NCBI RefSeq assembly: GCF_009755605.1
Contig: NZ_WPNZ01000028.1
Coordinates: 26,823 to 90,822, forward strand
Source of the DNA: Streptomyces typhae
GTDB lineage: Bacteria > Actinomycetota > Actinomycetes > Streptomycetales > Streptomycetaceae
Reading direction: 5' to 3'
Length of the DNA: 64,000 nt
Positions 25,476 through 34,387 of this stretch are shown piece after piece (positions within the stretch are counted from its first letter, which is position 1; each line of letters opens with the position of its first letter). Below the pieces are notes generated by a model. The model saw nothing but the letters and a program-made list of their open reading frames with translations, ran no database searches and was not told the DNA's origin. A program made the position numbers and the translations under genes.

Positions 25476-25625
25476 CTCGTCAGATCTTGCGGTCGTCCGC
25501 CGCGTGCGCGGGCCCGGGGTCCGGGTCCCTCGCATGCGGCGTCACGCCCGTCGCGTACGCCGCTGCGCGTACGCGGGCGACCGCGGTAGACCCTAGCGGG
25601 CTCCACCGCAGATCGTGGTACGGAC

Positions 25626-26462
25626 TCAGATGCCGACCTTGATGCGCGCGAAGCGCTTCAGGGTGACACCGGCCTCCTGGAGGACCTTCTCGACGGACTT
25701 CTTGTTGTCGAGGGCGTAGGGCTGGCCCAGGAGGGTGGCGTCCTTGAAGAAGCCGTTGAGGCGACCCTCGACGATCTTCGGCAGGGCGGCCTCGGGCTTG
25801 CCCTCGGCGCGGGTGGTCTCCTCGGCGACGCGACGCTCGGCCTCGACGACCTCGGCCGGCACGTCCTCCTTGGCGAGGTACTTCGGCGCGAAGGCGGCGA
25901 TGTGCTGGGCGACGCCCTTGGCGACCGCGGCGTCGGCCTTGTCGAGCTCGACGAGGACACCGATCTGCGGGGGCAGGTCGGGCATCGTGCGGTGCATGTA
26001 CGCGAAGACGTAGCCGTCGCTGAACTGCGCGAAGCGGTCCAGGACGATCTTCTCGCCGAGGTTGGCGTTGGCCTCGTCGACGTACGCCTGGACCGTCTTG
26101 CCGGCCTCGATCTCGGAGGCGAGCAGCGCCTCGAGGTCGGCCGGGTTGCTCTTGGCGACGTGCGCGGCGAGCGCGCCTGCGACCGACTGGAACTTCTCGC
26201 CCTTGGCGACGAAGTCCGTCTCGCACTTGAGCTCGACGATGACGCCGGTGGAGTTGTCGTCAGCGATCAGGGAGACCACGGCGCCGTTCTCGGCGGAGCG
26301 GCCCTCACGCTTGGCGACGCCCTTCTGGCCCTTGATGCGCAGGGCCTCGACGGCCTTGTCGACGTTGCCGTCGGCCTCGTCGAGCGCCTTCTTGCAGTCC
26401 ATCATGCCGGCGCCCGTGAGCTCACGGAGCTTCTTGACGTCAGCGGCGGTGTAGTTCGCCAT
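25626..26462 (-). CDS. tsf: Translation elongation factor Ts
   Basis: This 278-residue EF-Ts is the nucleotide exchange factor of EF-Tu. The N-terminal module VKKLRELTGAGMMDCKKALDE and the TDFVAK motif in LKCETDFVAKGEKF are both present, as are the core sequences typical of actinobacteria. The ATG at 26462 gives the standard MANYTAADV start. It follows rpsB by 154 bp. Confidence 0.97.
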   Translation of the reverse strand: MANYTAADVKKLRELTGAGMMDCKKALDEADGNVDKAVEALRIKGQKGVAKREGRSAENGAVVSLIADDNSTGVIVELKCETDFVAKGEKFQSVAGALAAHVAKSNPADLEALLASEIEAGKTVQAYVDEANANLGEKIVLDRFAQFSDGYVFAYMHRTMPDLPPQIGVLVELDKADAAVAKGVAQHIAAFAPKYLAKEDVPAEVVEAERRVAEETTRAEGKPEAALPKIVEGRLNGFFKDATLLGQPYALDNKKSVEKVLQEAGVTLKRFARIKVGI

Positions 26463-26616
26463 GATTCTCGAAAATCTTTCTCGAAGTCGAAGATCTACGG
26501 GTGAACGGCGGGGGCCGCGCTCGTGGCGCGCTCCCCCGCCGTCAGCAGCCGGTGCTCGGACAGCCGCCGCCCGACGCGGGCGGTGTGGCCGCCCGGTCGC
26601 GCGGCCGGTGCCGAAA

Positions 26617-27534
26617 TCAGGCCTGCTCGGTCTCCGCGGCCGGAGCCTCGGCGGCCGGGGCCTCCTCGGCGGCCGGGGCCTCGGCCGGAGCCTCGGCGGC
26701 GGCGGCCGGCTTCTCGTCGGCCTTCGGGGCCTCGGCGGCGTCGCCGTCGGCCTTCTTCTCGCCCTCGAGCAGGTCGCGCTCCCACTCGGCCAGCGGCTCG
26801 CCCTGGGCCTTCTCGCCCGGCTTCGAGTCACCGGTGGCGACGCCGGAACGGGCGATGAGGCCCTCGGCGACGGCGTCGGCGATCACGCGGGTGAGCAGGG
26901 TGACGGAGCGGATCGCGTCGTCGTTGCCCGGGATCTTGTAGTCGACCTCGTCGGGGTCGCAGTTGGTGTCGAGGATGGCGACGACCGGGATGTTGAGCTT
27001 CCGGGCCTCGCCGACCGCGATGTGCTCCTTCTTGGTGTCCACGATCCAGACGGCGCTGGGCACCTTCTGCATCTCGCGGATACCACCGAGGGTCTTCTCC
27101 AGCTTGGCCTTCTCGCGCGAGAGCACGAGAAGCTCCTTCTTGGTGAGACCCGAAGCGGCGACGTCCTCGAAGTCGATCTGCTCGAGCTCCTTGAGGCGCT
27201 GCAGACGCTTGTAGACGGTCGAGAAGTTGGTGAGCATGCCGCCCAGCCAGCGCTGGTTCACGTAGGGCATGCCGACGCGGGTGGCCTGCTCGGCGATGGC
27301 CTCCTGCGCCTGCTTCTTCGTGCCGACGAACATGACCGTGCCGCCGTGGGCGACGGTCTCCTTGACGAACTCGTAGGCGCGGTCGATGTACGACAGCGAC
27401 TGGAGAAGGTCGATGATGTAGATGCCGTTGCGCTCCGTGAAGATGAAGCGCTTCATCTTCGGGTTCCAACGGCGGGTCTGGTGACCGAAGTGGACGCCGC
27501 TTTCCAGCAGCTCCCGCATCGTGACGACGGCCAT
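26617..27534 (-). CDS. rpsB: 30S ribosomal protein S2
   Basis: This 305-residue S2 has the conserved core: LLESGVHFGHQTRRWNPKM, FIFTERNGIYIIDLLQS, VNQRWLGGMLTNFSTVYKR and PVVAILDTNCDPDEVDYKIP. The core ends near residue 230; the rest is an acidic Ala/Glu/Pro-rich tail usual in Streptomyces S2. The ATG at 27534 has AAGGAG 7-8 nt upstream. It heads the rpsB-tsf-pyrH-frr-cdsA cluster. Its promoter lies in the 270-bp gap shared with the divergent M23 gene. Confidence 0.97.
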   Translation of the reverse strand: MAVVTMRELLESGVHFGHQTRRWNPKMKRFIFTERNGIYIIDLLQSLSYIDRAYEFVKETVAHGGTVMFVGTKKQAQEAIAEQATRVGMPYVNQRWLGGMLTNFSTVYKRLQRLKELEQIDFEDVAASGLTKKELLVLSREKAKLEKTLGGIREMQKVPSAVWIVDTKKEHIAVGEARKLNIPVVAILDTNCDPDEVDYKIPGNDDAIRSVTLLTRVIADAVAEGLIARSGVATGDSKPGEKAQGEPLAEWERDLLEGEKKADGDAAEAPKADEKPAAAAEAPAEAPAAEEAPAAEAPAAETEQA

Positions 27535-27726
27535 GGCCGTACTCCTTGAGTTTTCTCGGTTGTGTCCTGACGCCCGGCACGCGCCGTGCCACGTACTCGC
27601 GTACGGGACCGAAAGGCGCTGACACCGTCGGCTGCGAAAGCCCGATGTCGGGGCGTGCGAAGTCGACCCGGTGACCCGGATCGCCACATGAAGTGTACGG
27701 GACCCGCGAGGTGCCGGGTGACGCCG

Positions 27727-27753
27727 CTGTCCACAACCGGCTGGTAGTCCACA
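27727..27753 (+). other. Two DnaA-box-like sequences upstream of rpsB
   Basis: CTGTCCACA (27727-27735) and TAGTCCACA (27745-27753) each differ slightly from the streptomycete DnaA box TTGTCCACA and are spaced 18 bp apart. They lie between the divergent rpsB and M23 genes. Function is unproven. Confidence 0.35.
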
Positions 27754-27804
27754 GTTCCCGGCCATGATCCCCGCGAGGGGGCCGGGGGGCGGGAGCGTTC
27801 TCGC

Positions 27805-28587
27805 ATGACGTGTGAACGGGATTTTCGCGTGCTTAGAGTTCTTCGAGTTCTTCGAGTTCCCCAGGTGCAGAGCGTGCTGCGTGCCGGTGCCGGCGGTATG
27901 GCGTGGGTGACGCTGTGGAGGGCCGTGGTCCTGGCTTTGGTCCTGGTCATGGCCCTGGCCCTGGCTCTGGGCTGTGTGGCCGTGGGGGCGGCGGGGGTGG
28001 GGTCGCGCGGGGGTGCTGCGGAGCCCGTGCCCGACGCCCGCGGTGCACCCGGTGCGGCCGCCGCACCCGATGCCTCTGGTGCGCCCGGTGCGGTCGCCGC
28101 ACCCGATGCTTCGGGTGTGGTCGGTGCGACCGGTGCGGTTCCGGTCGTCGGGGGCGCATGGCCCGTGGGGGCGCGTCCATGGGTGGTACGGGGGTGGGAG
28201 CCGCCGGCGACGGGGTACGGGGCGGGGCACCGGGGTGTGGACCTGGCAGCGCCTCCCGGGTCACCGGTCCGCGCGGCGGCCGCGGGCCGGGTGTCCTTCG
28301 CGGGGCGGGTGGCGGGGCGCGGGGTGGTCTCGGTGGAGCTGTCGCGGACGGGGGACCCGCCCCTGCGTACGACCTACGAGCCGGTGCGGGCCACGGTCAC
28401 CGAGGGTGACCGCGTGGCGACGGGCGAGCCCCTCGGCACACTCGAACCGGCGGCCCGCTTCCACTGCCCCACGGCATGCCTGCACTGGGGCCTCCTGCGC
28501 CGGCACACCTACCTCGACCCCCTGACCCTGCTGCCCCCACACCTACTGGGCGGGACCCCACCCCGCCTGCTGCCGGTGACCGCCTGA
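27805..28587 (+). CDS. M23 (LytM-like) metallopeptidase-family protein
   Basis: This 260-residue protein has an N-terminal membrane segment (about 36-58, ALVLVMALALALGCVAVG) and an Ala/Gly/Pro-rich linker with a repeated GAPGAAAAPDASGAPGAV pattern. The C-terminal M23 domain has the first metal motif GHRGVDLA (HxxxD). The second is CLHWGLL: the first His of the usual HxH is Cys. It may bind zinc weakly or act non-catalytically on peptidoglycan. ATG 27805 has GGGAG about 10 nt upstream; an internal ATG at 27898 is possible. It is divergent from rpsB. Confidence 0.8.
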   Translation: MTCERDFRVLRVLRVLRVPQVQSVLRAGAGGMAWVTLWRAVVLALVLVMALALALGCVAVGAAGVGSRGGAAEPVPDARGAPGAAAAPDASGAPGAVAAPDASGVVGATGAVPVVGGAWPVGARPWVVRGWEPPATGYGAGHRGVDLAAPPGSPVRAAAAGRVSFAGRVAGRGVVSVELSRTGDPPLRTTYEPVRATVTEGDRVATGEPLGTLEPAARFHCPTACLHWGLLRRHTYLDPLTLLPPHLLGGTPPRLLPVTA

Positions 28588-28686
28588 CACCTCTCGCCGG
28601 GACACGCTCGCGCACACCGCTGCCCCCGACACGACCGCACCCGCAGCCCCGGCTGCGCCTGTCGCGTACGACCGCACGGCCGCCGC

Positions 28687-28732
28687 GCTGTGGGCATTCG
28701 TACCGCAAGGCTGCACGGGTGGGCACAGCACC
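28687..28732. repeat. Intergenic element, second copy (CTGTGGGCA ... GTGGGCACAG)
   Basis: GCTGTGGGCATTCGTACCGC at 28689-28708 and the end GGGTGGGCACAGC match the element at 16443-16491. It lies between the convergent M23 and TetR genes, again at the end of two transcripts. Confidence 0.6.
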
Positions 28733-28790
28733 CCGGTTCCGGCCCCCCCGAACGCCGACGCCAGGGAAAGCGCCCCTCCTGGCACAGGCC

Positions 28791-29372
28791 CTAGCCCCGC
28801 ACGCCCCGCAGCGCCATGGCCACGGCCGCTTCGGTGATCGCCTCGGGCTCCTCGGCCACGCCGAGCTCGATCCGCCGCACGGCGGCGTCCACGATCCCCT
28901 GCAGCAGCATCGCGGCCATCCGCGGCTCCTGATGCCCCAGCGCGCCGAGCGCCTCCACGATCATGGCCACGAGCCCGCCGTGCGCCGCCCGGATCTTCTC
29001 CCGGGCCCCCGCGTCCAGCTCACTGGCCGAGATCGCCACCACGGCCCGGTGCCGTCGGTCCCCGACGAGCGCGAGCTGCCGCCGCACATACGCCTCGACC
29101 TGCTTCTCCGGCGACTCCGCCGCCTCCATCGCCGCGGAGACCTCCGCCGCCCAGACGGGGAAGTCCACCTCGCAGAGCTCTTCGACGACGGCCGCACGCG
29201 AACGGAAGTACTCGTAGACGGACGAGCGCGCGAGCCCCGTGCGCTCGGCGAGCGCCGGGAAGGTCAACGCCTCCGTACCGCCTTCGGACAGCAGGGACCG
29301 CGCTGCGTCCAGCAGGGCGCCGCGCTGCATCGACCGGTGCTCGGCCACAGAGGCCGCTCGAATCCTTGGCAC
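28791..29372 (-). CDS. TetR family transcriptional regulator
   Basis: This 193-residue regulator has a typical TetR helix-turn-helix: LLDAARSLLSEGGTEALTFP, ALAERTGLARSSVYEYFRSR. The C-terminal half is helical, with no recognised ligand motif. It lies downstream of whiG on the same strand (154-bp gap). The GTG at 29372 has a GGGAGG that is almost adjacent, so an internal ATG at 29330 is possible. The target genes are unknown; no palindrome was found near its start. Confidence 0.86.
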   Translation of the reverse strand: MPRIRAASVAEHRSMQRGALLDAARSLLSEGGTEALTFPALAERTGLARSSVYEYFRSRAAVVEELCEVDFPVWAAEVSAAMEAAESPEKQVEAYVRRQLALVGDRRHRAVVAISASELDAGAREKIRAAHGGLVAMIVEALGALGHQEPRMAAMLLQGIVDAAVRRIELGVAEEPEAITEAAVAMALRGVRG

Positions 29373-29526
29373 CCTCCCACTTTACGGACGCGGCGCCCAC
29401 CACGGGAGTCCGCCAAGCGGGGACTCCTCCCGTCAGCGGGTGTACCGGCGCACGGGCGCACGCGGTCCGCTCCCCGACCGAGCCGAACACCAGCCCCGCC
29501 CCGGCCCACCGCTCACCGCCCACCGC

Positions 29527-30366
29527 TCACCGCCCGAAACTGGCCAACTTCGCCCGCAACTGCAGCACCGATTTGGTGTGGATCTGACTCACCCGGCTCT
29601 CCGTGACACCGAGCACATTGCCGATCTCGGCGAGCGTGAGCCCCTCGTAGTAGTACAGCGTGACGACGGTCTTCTCGCGTTCGGGCAGCGTGTTGATGGC
29701 CCGCGCGAGGAGTCGCCGCAGCTCACGGTCCTCGGCGACCTCGACGGGGTTGTCGGCCGCGGTGTCCTCGAGGGTGTCCATCAGGCTCAGCCGGTCGCCC
29801 TCGCTGCCGACGTGCAGCAGCTCCTCCAGGGCGACGACGTTCGCCAGGGACAACTGGCTGAATACCGCGTGCAGTTCCTCCACGGCGATACCCATCTCCG
29901 CGGCCACCTCCCCCTCGGAGGGAGTGCGCCGCAGCCGTGCCTCCAGGGTGGCGTAGGCCCGCTCCACGTTCCGCGCCTTCTGCCGCACGGACCTCGGGAT
30001 CCAGTCCAGCGCCCGCAGCTCGTCGATCATCGCGCCCCGGATCCGCGTGATCGCGTAGGTCTCGAACTTGATCGACCGCTCGATGTCGAACTTCTCGATC
30101 GCGTCGATGAGCCCGAAGACCCCGGAGGAGACGAAGTCCGCCTGCTCGACATTGGGCGGCAGGCCCACGCTCACCCGCCCCGCCACATACTTCACCAGCG
30201 GCGAGTAGTGCAGAATCAGCTGCTCGCGCAGCCGTCCGTCGCCCGTCGTCTTGTACGACCGCCACAGCTCGTCAAGCGACGTGGGAGCGGGTGGCCGCTC
30301 CCGCTCGCCGCTTCGGGCGGCTGGGGGGACCGCCGCCCGGTCGGACCCTGACGTGTGCTGGGGCAT
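29527..30366 (-). CDS. whiG: RNA polymerase sigma factor WhiG (sporulation, FliA family)
   Basis: This 279-residue sigma-28-type factor starts the sporulation programme of aerial hyphae in Streptomyces. It has region 2 (QLILHYSPLVKYVAGRVSVG, FVSSGVFGLIDAIEKFD, KFETYAITRIRGAMIDELR), region 3 (RTPSEGEVAAEMGIAVEEL) and region 4 (EREKTVVTLYYYEGLTLAEI, GVTESRVSQIHTKSVLQLR). Length and sequence fit WhiG. In the model species it is held by the anti-sigma RsiG with cyclic di-GMP, which is not encoded here. The start codon is followed by the characteristic MPQHTSGSD. Confidence 0.95.
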   Translation of the reverse strand: MPQHTSGSDRAAVPPAARSGERERPPAPTSLDELWRSYKTTGDGRLREQLILHYSPLVKYVAGRVSVGLPPNVEQADFVSSGVFGLIDAIEKFDIERSIKFETYAITRIRGAMIDELRALDWIPRSVRQKARNVERAYATLEARLRRTPSEGEVAAEMGIAVEELHAVFSQLSLANVVALEELLHVGSEGDRLSLMDTLEDTAADNPVEVAEDRELRRLLARAINTLPEREKTVVTLYYYEGLTLAEIGNVLGVTESRVSQIHTKSVLQLRAKLASFGR

Positions 30367-30668
30367 GCGTCGCCTTGAGCCGTTCTGCCGTGAACATGGG
30401 AAAGTTATCGGAACCCGGTGCTGTGGTGATTTTGCGTGATGTGAATGAGGTTGTCCGTCTGATTGCCTGTCTGCACCGGATTCGTTGTGAGCGTAGCGTG
30501 ACTGCTGCGTCGCAGTGTGCGAAGAGTATGGGATCGCGCGTACGCAGATACGTTCCGCTTGACGCCCTCGGGACGATCCGCCGTCGCTCTGTGTGATCGT
30601 CCGGGCGCGTCAACTCCTCTTTTTCCCAAGGGCTTCGGCGTGTCATCCGTCCGGCGCAACACGCACCG
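30367..30668. other. Intergenic region upstream of whiG, 302 bp
   Basis: This region holds the whiG promoter and the dprA 3' flank. It is A/T-richer than the surroundings around 30410-30490 (TGATTTTGCG, GTGAATGAGG). I could not place confident -35/-10 hexamers or an open reading frame. Confidence 0.5.
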
Positions 30669-32168
30669 TCACCGCCCACCCCCGTCCCGAAAGACCGAGG
30701 GAAGTGTCTGGCGTGTCAACTGCCAGCCGTCGCCCTGTCGTTCGACGAACCCGAGTGAGCGAAGTTCGTACAGCCGGACGACCGCGTCGTCCGCGCTGGT
30801 CCCCGCGCTCAGCGCGATGTCCCGCACCGCCGCGCTCCCTCGCGCGGGCAGCGCCGCCAGCACCTCCGCCGCTCCAGGTTCGAGCAGGTCACGCGGCACG
30901 ACCGGACCGCACCGCCGGGGCGCCACGTCCCCCATGTCCCCCACCAGCTCCACGACTTCGGCGGCATCGCTCACCAGCACCGCGTCCCCGCGCAGCAGTT
31001 CGTGCACCCCGGCCGAGAGGCCGCTGGTGGCCGGGCCGGGTACTCCCATCGTGTACCTCCCGAGGTCCTGTGCACAGCGGGCGGTGACCAGCGCGCCGCT
31101 GCGGTGGGCGGCCTCCACGACGACCGTGCCCCGGGTGAGCGCGGCGATCACCCTGTTCCTGAGGATGAATCTGCTCGGCGTCGGGTGATCGCCCGGCGGC
31201 AACTCCCCCACGACAAGTCCCTGTTCAGCGATCCGCCCGATCAGTTGTGCGTGCCCCCGGGGGTAGGGCCGGTCCACCCCGCACGCAAGGACCGCCACCG
31301 TGGCGCCGCCCGCGCCGAGAGCACCACGGTGCGCGCCGCCGTCCACGCCGTACGCGCCACCGGACACCACGACCCACCCGCGCTCGGCAAGTCCCGCGCC
31401 CAGGTCCGCCGCCATGTGCGCCCCGTAGTCCGTGCAGGCACGCGCCCCCACGACCGCCACCGACCGCAGCGCCCACATCCGCAGGGACGGCCTGCCCCGC
31501 ACCCACAGGCCCACGGGCCGCGCGTCCCCCAGGTCGTCCAGCTGCGCGGGCCACTCGGTGTCCCCGGGCGCCACGAACCGCGCCCCGGCCGCCGCGGCCG
31601 TCTCCAGGTCCCGCTCCACCCGCAGCCGCCCGGCCCGCGCCCTCAGCCCCGCCCACCGCTGCGCCGAAACCCCCGGCAGCCGCCCACCACGCCCCGCACC
31701 TTTCGCCCCGCCCTTGCCCCTGCCTCTGCCCACTCCCCCGGCACCCGCCTCCCTCCCGTCCTCAGCCTCTATCCCTTCTAGCCGCCCTATCCGCCCTACG
31801 GCTCCTACAGCCCCTGAGGCCCCGTCGCCCCACACACCCCCCACATCGCTCTCAGCCCACGCGCCCTCCCGCTTTCCCTCGATGTCCCCCTCGTCGTCCG
31901 TCTCGACGTCCCTCTCGGCGTCCGTCTCGGCATCCCCCTCGACCAGCCGCCGCAGCACCTCGACGGCCCCCCACTCCCGCAGCCACCGCCCGCCCACGGC
32001 GTCCCCCGGCTCCAGCACGCGGGTCAGCGCGGCACGGGCCAGCCGCTCCTCGTCGCCAGGAGGGGACGGGACCGGGGCACCGCCCTCGCACCCGGGGTCG
32101 CCCCCGAGCCCAGCCCCAAGCCCGCCTCCACCGCCGAGCGCACTGCCGTACTCGTCCCTCTCCCTCAC
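30669..32168 (-). CDS. dprA: DNA-processing protein DprA, with a long N-terminal insertion
   Basis: This 499-residue DprA/Smf protein loads RecA onto single-stranded DNA in transforming bacteria. The Rossmann domain (about 236-410) has SVAVVGARACTDYG, VVSGGAYGVDGGAHRGALGA, NRVIAALTRGTVVVEAAHRS and the winged helix at the C terminus. Residues about 78-165 are an insertion of Asp/Glu-rich and then Gly/Arg/Lys-rich sequence absent from ordinary DprA of about 370-390 residues. The GTG at 32168 overlaps the comM stop as GTGA, so it is the last gene of yraN-comM-dprA. The role in non-competent Streptomyces is unclear. Confidence 0.9.
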   Translation of the reverse strand: MRERDEYGSALGGGGGLGAGLGGDPGCEGGAPVPSPPGDEERLARAALTRVLEPGDAVGGRWLREWGAVEVLRRLVEGDAETDAERDVETDDEGDIEGKREGAWAESDVGGVWGDGASGAVGAVGRIGRLEGIEAEDGREAGAGGVGRGRGKGGAKGAGRGGRLPGVSAQRWAGLRARAGRLRVERDLETAAAAGARFVAPGDTEWPAQLDDLGDARPVGLWVRGRPSLRMWALRSVAVVGARACTDYGAHMAADLGAGLAERGWVVVSGGAYGVDGGAHRGALGAGGATVAVLACGVDRPYPRGHAQLIGRIAEQGLVVGELPPGDHPTPSRFILRNRVIAALTRGTVVVEAAHRSGALVTARCAQDLGRYTMGVPGPATSGLSAGVHELLRGDAVLVSDAAEVVELVGDMGDVAPRRCGPVVPRDLLEPGAAEVLAALPARGSAAVRDIALSAGTSADDAVVRLYELRSLGFVERQGDGWQLTRQTLPSVFRDGGGR

Positions 32169-33790
32169 GGCCGCACCCCCACCACCATCGGCACCCCGCG
32201 CGGCACCCCCGTGCGCAGTTGCAGGGCGAGGGCCACATCCCCGGCGTCGGGGCGGTCGTGGCCCGTCAGGTCCGCCACGGTCCACGCCACCCGCAGCACA
32301 CGGTCGAGGCCGCGTGCGGTGAGGACGCCACGCTCCAGGCTGTGTTCGGCCTCGGCCATGGCGCCGGGGACCGCCTGCCACCGGCTCCGCAGCTCGTGGC
32401 CCGGCACCTCGCTGTTGGTGCGCCATGGTGTGTCCGTGAGACGGGTGACCGCGCGCTCGCGGGCGGCGCGCACCCGGTCGGCCACGACCTGTGTGGACTC
32501 GCCGCGCGCCCCGTCGGCCGTCAGTTCGGAGCGGGTGACCGGCTCCACCTCCACCCGCAGGTCGACCCGGTCCAGAAGGGGCCCGGAGAGCCGGGACTGA
32601 TAGCGGCGGATGCTGTTGGGCGAGCAGTCGCAGTGGTCACCGACCACGCTGAAGCGGCCGCACGGGCAGGGGTTCGCGGCGAGGAGCATCAGGAACTGCG
32701 AGGGCAGCCGCACCACTCCGGCGCTGCGGGCGATCACGACGTACCCCGACTCCAGCGGCTGGCGCAGGGCGTCCAGGGCATGGCTGCCGAACTCCGGCGC
32801 CTCGTCGATGAAGAGCACTCCGCGGTGGGCGAGGGAGACCGCACCAGGACGGGCGATCCCCTTGCCGCCGCCCACCAGCGACTGCATGGTCGCCGAGTGG
32901 TGCGGCGCGCAGAACGGGGGGACGTCCACCAGCGGCTTGCCCGGCGGCAGGATGCCCGCGACCGAGTGGACGGCGGTGACCTCCAGGGACTCCGCCCGGG
33001 AGAGGCGGGGCATGATGGTCGGCATCCGCTCGGCGAGCATGGTCTTGCCCGCGCCCGGCGGGCCCTGCAAAAACACGTGGTGCCCGCCGGCGGCGGCGAC
33101 CTCCATCGCCGTCCGCGCGGACACCTGGCCGACCACGTCCGCGAAGTCGTGCCGCTGGTCGTGGGCGGCGGCGCCGAAACCGGCGATGCCGCTGCCGAAC
33201 GCCGCGCCGGGCAGGTTCAGGCCCGCCATCAGGGGGTCCGGGCGCCCGGAGTCGTCGGGGGACTCGTCGGGGACGGGCTCGTCGGTGAGGACGGCGATCA
33301 GCTGACGGAGGCTGCGCACTCCGAGGACGGAGACCCCGGGCACCAGCGCGGCCTCCGCCGCCGTGCACTCCGGGACGACCACCTGTTCATAGCCCGCGTC
33401 CGCCGCCGCGAGGACAGCGGGCAGCACGCCCCGCACCGGCCGCACCCGGCCGTCGAGCCCCAGTTCGCCGATCATCACGACGTCGGCCAGGACACGGGGG
33501 TCGATCCGCTCCGCCGCCCCGAGGACGGCGCAGGCCACGGCCAGGTCGAAGCCGCTGCCTCCCTTCGGCACGGATGCGGGGCTCAGCCCTACCGTGAGCT
33601 TCTTCTGCGGCCACTCCCCACCGGAGTTGACCACCGCGGCCCGGACCCGGTCCCGGCTCTCCGTGAGGCTCTTGTCGGGCAGCCCCACCAGCGTGAACGC
33701 CGCGACACCTGGCTCCAGGTCGGCCTGGACCTCGACGACGACGCCTTCGACGCCCACCAGGGCCACGGAGCACGTGCGCGCGAACCCCAT
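32165..33790 (-). CDS. comM: YifB/ComM family Mg chelatase-like AAA ATPase
   Basis: This 541-residue protein belongs to the ComM/YifB helicase family, which drives branch migration during DNA uptake in competent species. It has the N-terminal module MGFARTCSVALVGVEGVVVE and LVGLPDKSLTESRDRVRAA, the Walker A GPPGAGKTMLAERMP, the Walker B region VLFIDEAPEF, and the C-terminal Mg-chelatase domain. The ATG at 33790 shares one base with the yraN stop (TGATG), and the stop overlaps dprA. Coupling in one operon suggests a joint role in DNA processing. Confidence 0.95.
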   Translation of the reverse strand: MGFARTCSVALVGVEGVVVEVQADLEPGVAAFTLVGLPDKSLTESRDRVRAAVVNSGGEWPQKKLTVGLSPASVPKGGSGFDLAVACAVLGAAERIDPRVLADVVMIGELGLDGRVRPVRGVLPAVLAAADAGYEQVVVPECTAAEAALVPGVSVLGVRSLRQLIAVLTDEPVPDESPDDSGRPDPLMAGLNLPGAAFGSGIAGFGAAAHDQRHDFADVVGQVSARTAMEVAAAGGHHVFLQGPPGAGKTMLAERMPTIMPRLSRAESLEVTAVHSVAGILPPGKPLVDVPPFCAPHHSATMQSLVGGGKGIARPGAVSLAHRGVLFIDEAPEFGSHALDALRQPLESGYVVIARSAGVVRLPSQFLMLLAANPCPCGRFSVVGDHCDCSPNSIRRYQSRLSGPLLDRVDLRVEVEPVTRSELTADGARGESTQVVADRVRAARERAVTRLTDTPWRTNSEVPGHELRSRWQAVPGAMAEAEHSLERGVLTARGLDRVLRVAWTVADLTGHDRPDAGDVALALQLRTGVPRGVPMVVGVRP

Positions 33791-34152
33791 CACGCCACCC
33801 CCCGGGCGTGCTCCACCACGGGGGCGCCCCGCTCGGGCACGACGACGCCCACCAGATCGATGCGCACCCCGCCCGGCGGTGCTCCGCCGTGCTCCTGGAG
33901 CCAGCGTTCCGCGAGGCCGCGCAGCCGTTGGGCCTTGGCGGCCGTCACCGCCGCCATCGGATGCTGGAACGAGGCCTGCCTGCGGGTCTTCACCTCGCAG
34001 ACGACCAAGGCGTCGCCGTCGCGGGCGACGATGTCGATCTCGCCCGCGCGGCCGCCGCGCCAGTTGCGGTCCAGGACCGTCATCCCGGCCTCCGCCAGCC
34101 GCCGCGCGGCCAGTTCCTCGCCGTACCTGCCGAGTGCACCCTGTGCGTTCAT
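33790..34152 (-). CDS. YraN family (UPF0102) nuclease-like protein
   Basis: This 120-residue protein has a restriction-endonuclease-like fold, with the catalytic-type motif NWRGGRAGEIDIVARD ... LVVCEVKTRR (E, D, ExK). The family is conserved next to comM and dprA but its function is not settled; a Holliday-junction nuclease role has been proposed. The ATG at 34152 has GGAGG about 10 nt upstream. It is the first gene of yraN-comM-dprA, with translational coupling to comM. Confidence 0.9.
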   Translation of the reverse strand: MNAQGALGRYGEELAARRLAEAGMTVLDRNWRGGRAGEIDIVARDGDALVVCEVKTRRQASFQHPMAAVTAAKAQRLRGLAERWLQEHGGAPPGGVRIDLVGVVVPERGAPVVEHARGVA

Positions 34153-34225
34153 GTCGGCACCACCTCCGACACTCACGGTCGGACAGTGGCGCCGCGCTGT
34201 GGGATCTTGGTGCACTACTCGCGGG

Positions 34226-34235
34226 TTGTGGACAA
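34226..34235 (-). other. Perfect DnaA box upstream of yraN-comM-dprA
   Basis: TTGTGGACAA on the plus strand reads TTGTCCACAA on the minus strand, containing the streptomycete DnaA box TTGTCCACA. It lies about 75 bp upstream of the yraN start, where a promoter is expected. One box by itself could be chance. Confidence 0.35.
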
Positions 34236-34387
34236 CTCCGTCCCCCGGGCGAGGGACAACGACCGCGTCCTCCGAGCGAGGAACGCGACCGCGTCCCCCG
34301 GGCGAGGAACACGACCGCAGCCGAGCGCGGCTCGGAAACCCGGCGGGGCGCCAGCCCCGCTCAGCCATCCGGCGGCTCAGGCCCGGC

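Noticed and set aside
30669..34152. A DNA-uptake or defence island (dprA, comM, yraN)
   Set aside because: These three genes are widely conserved housekeeping neighbours and no uptake machinery or nuclease system lies beside them.
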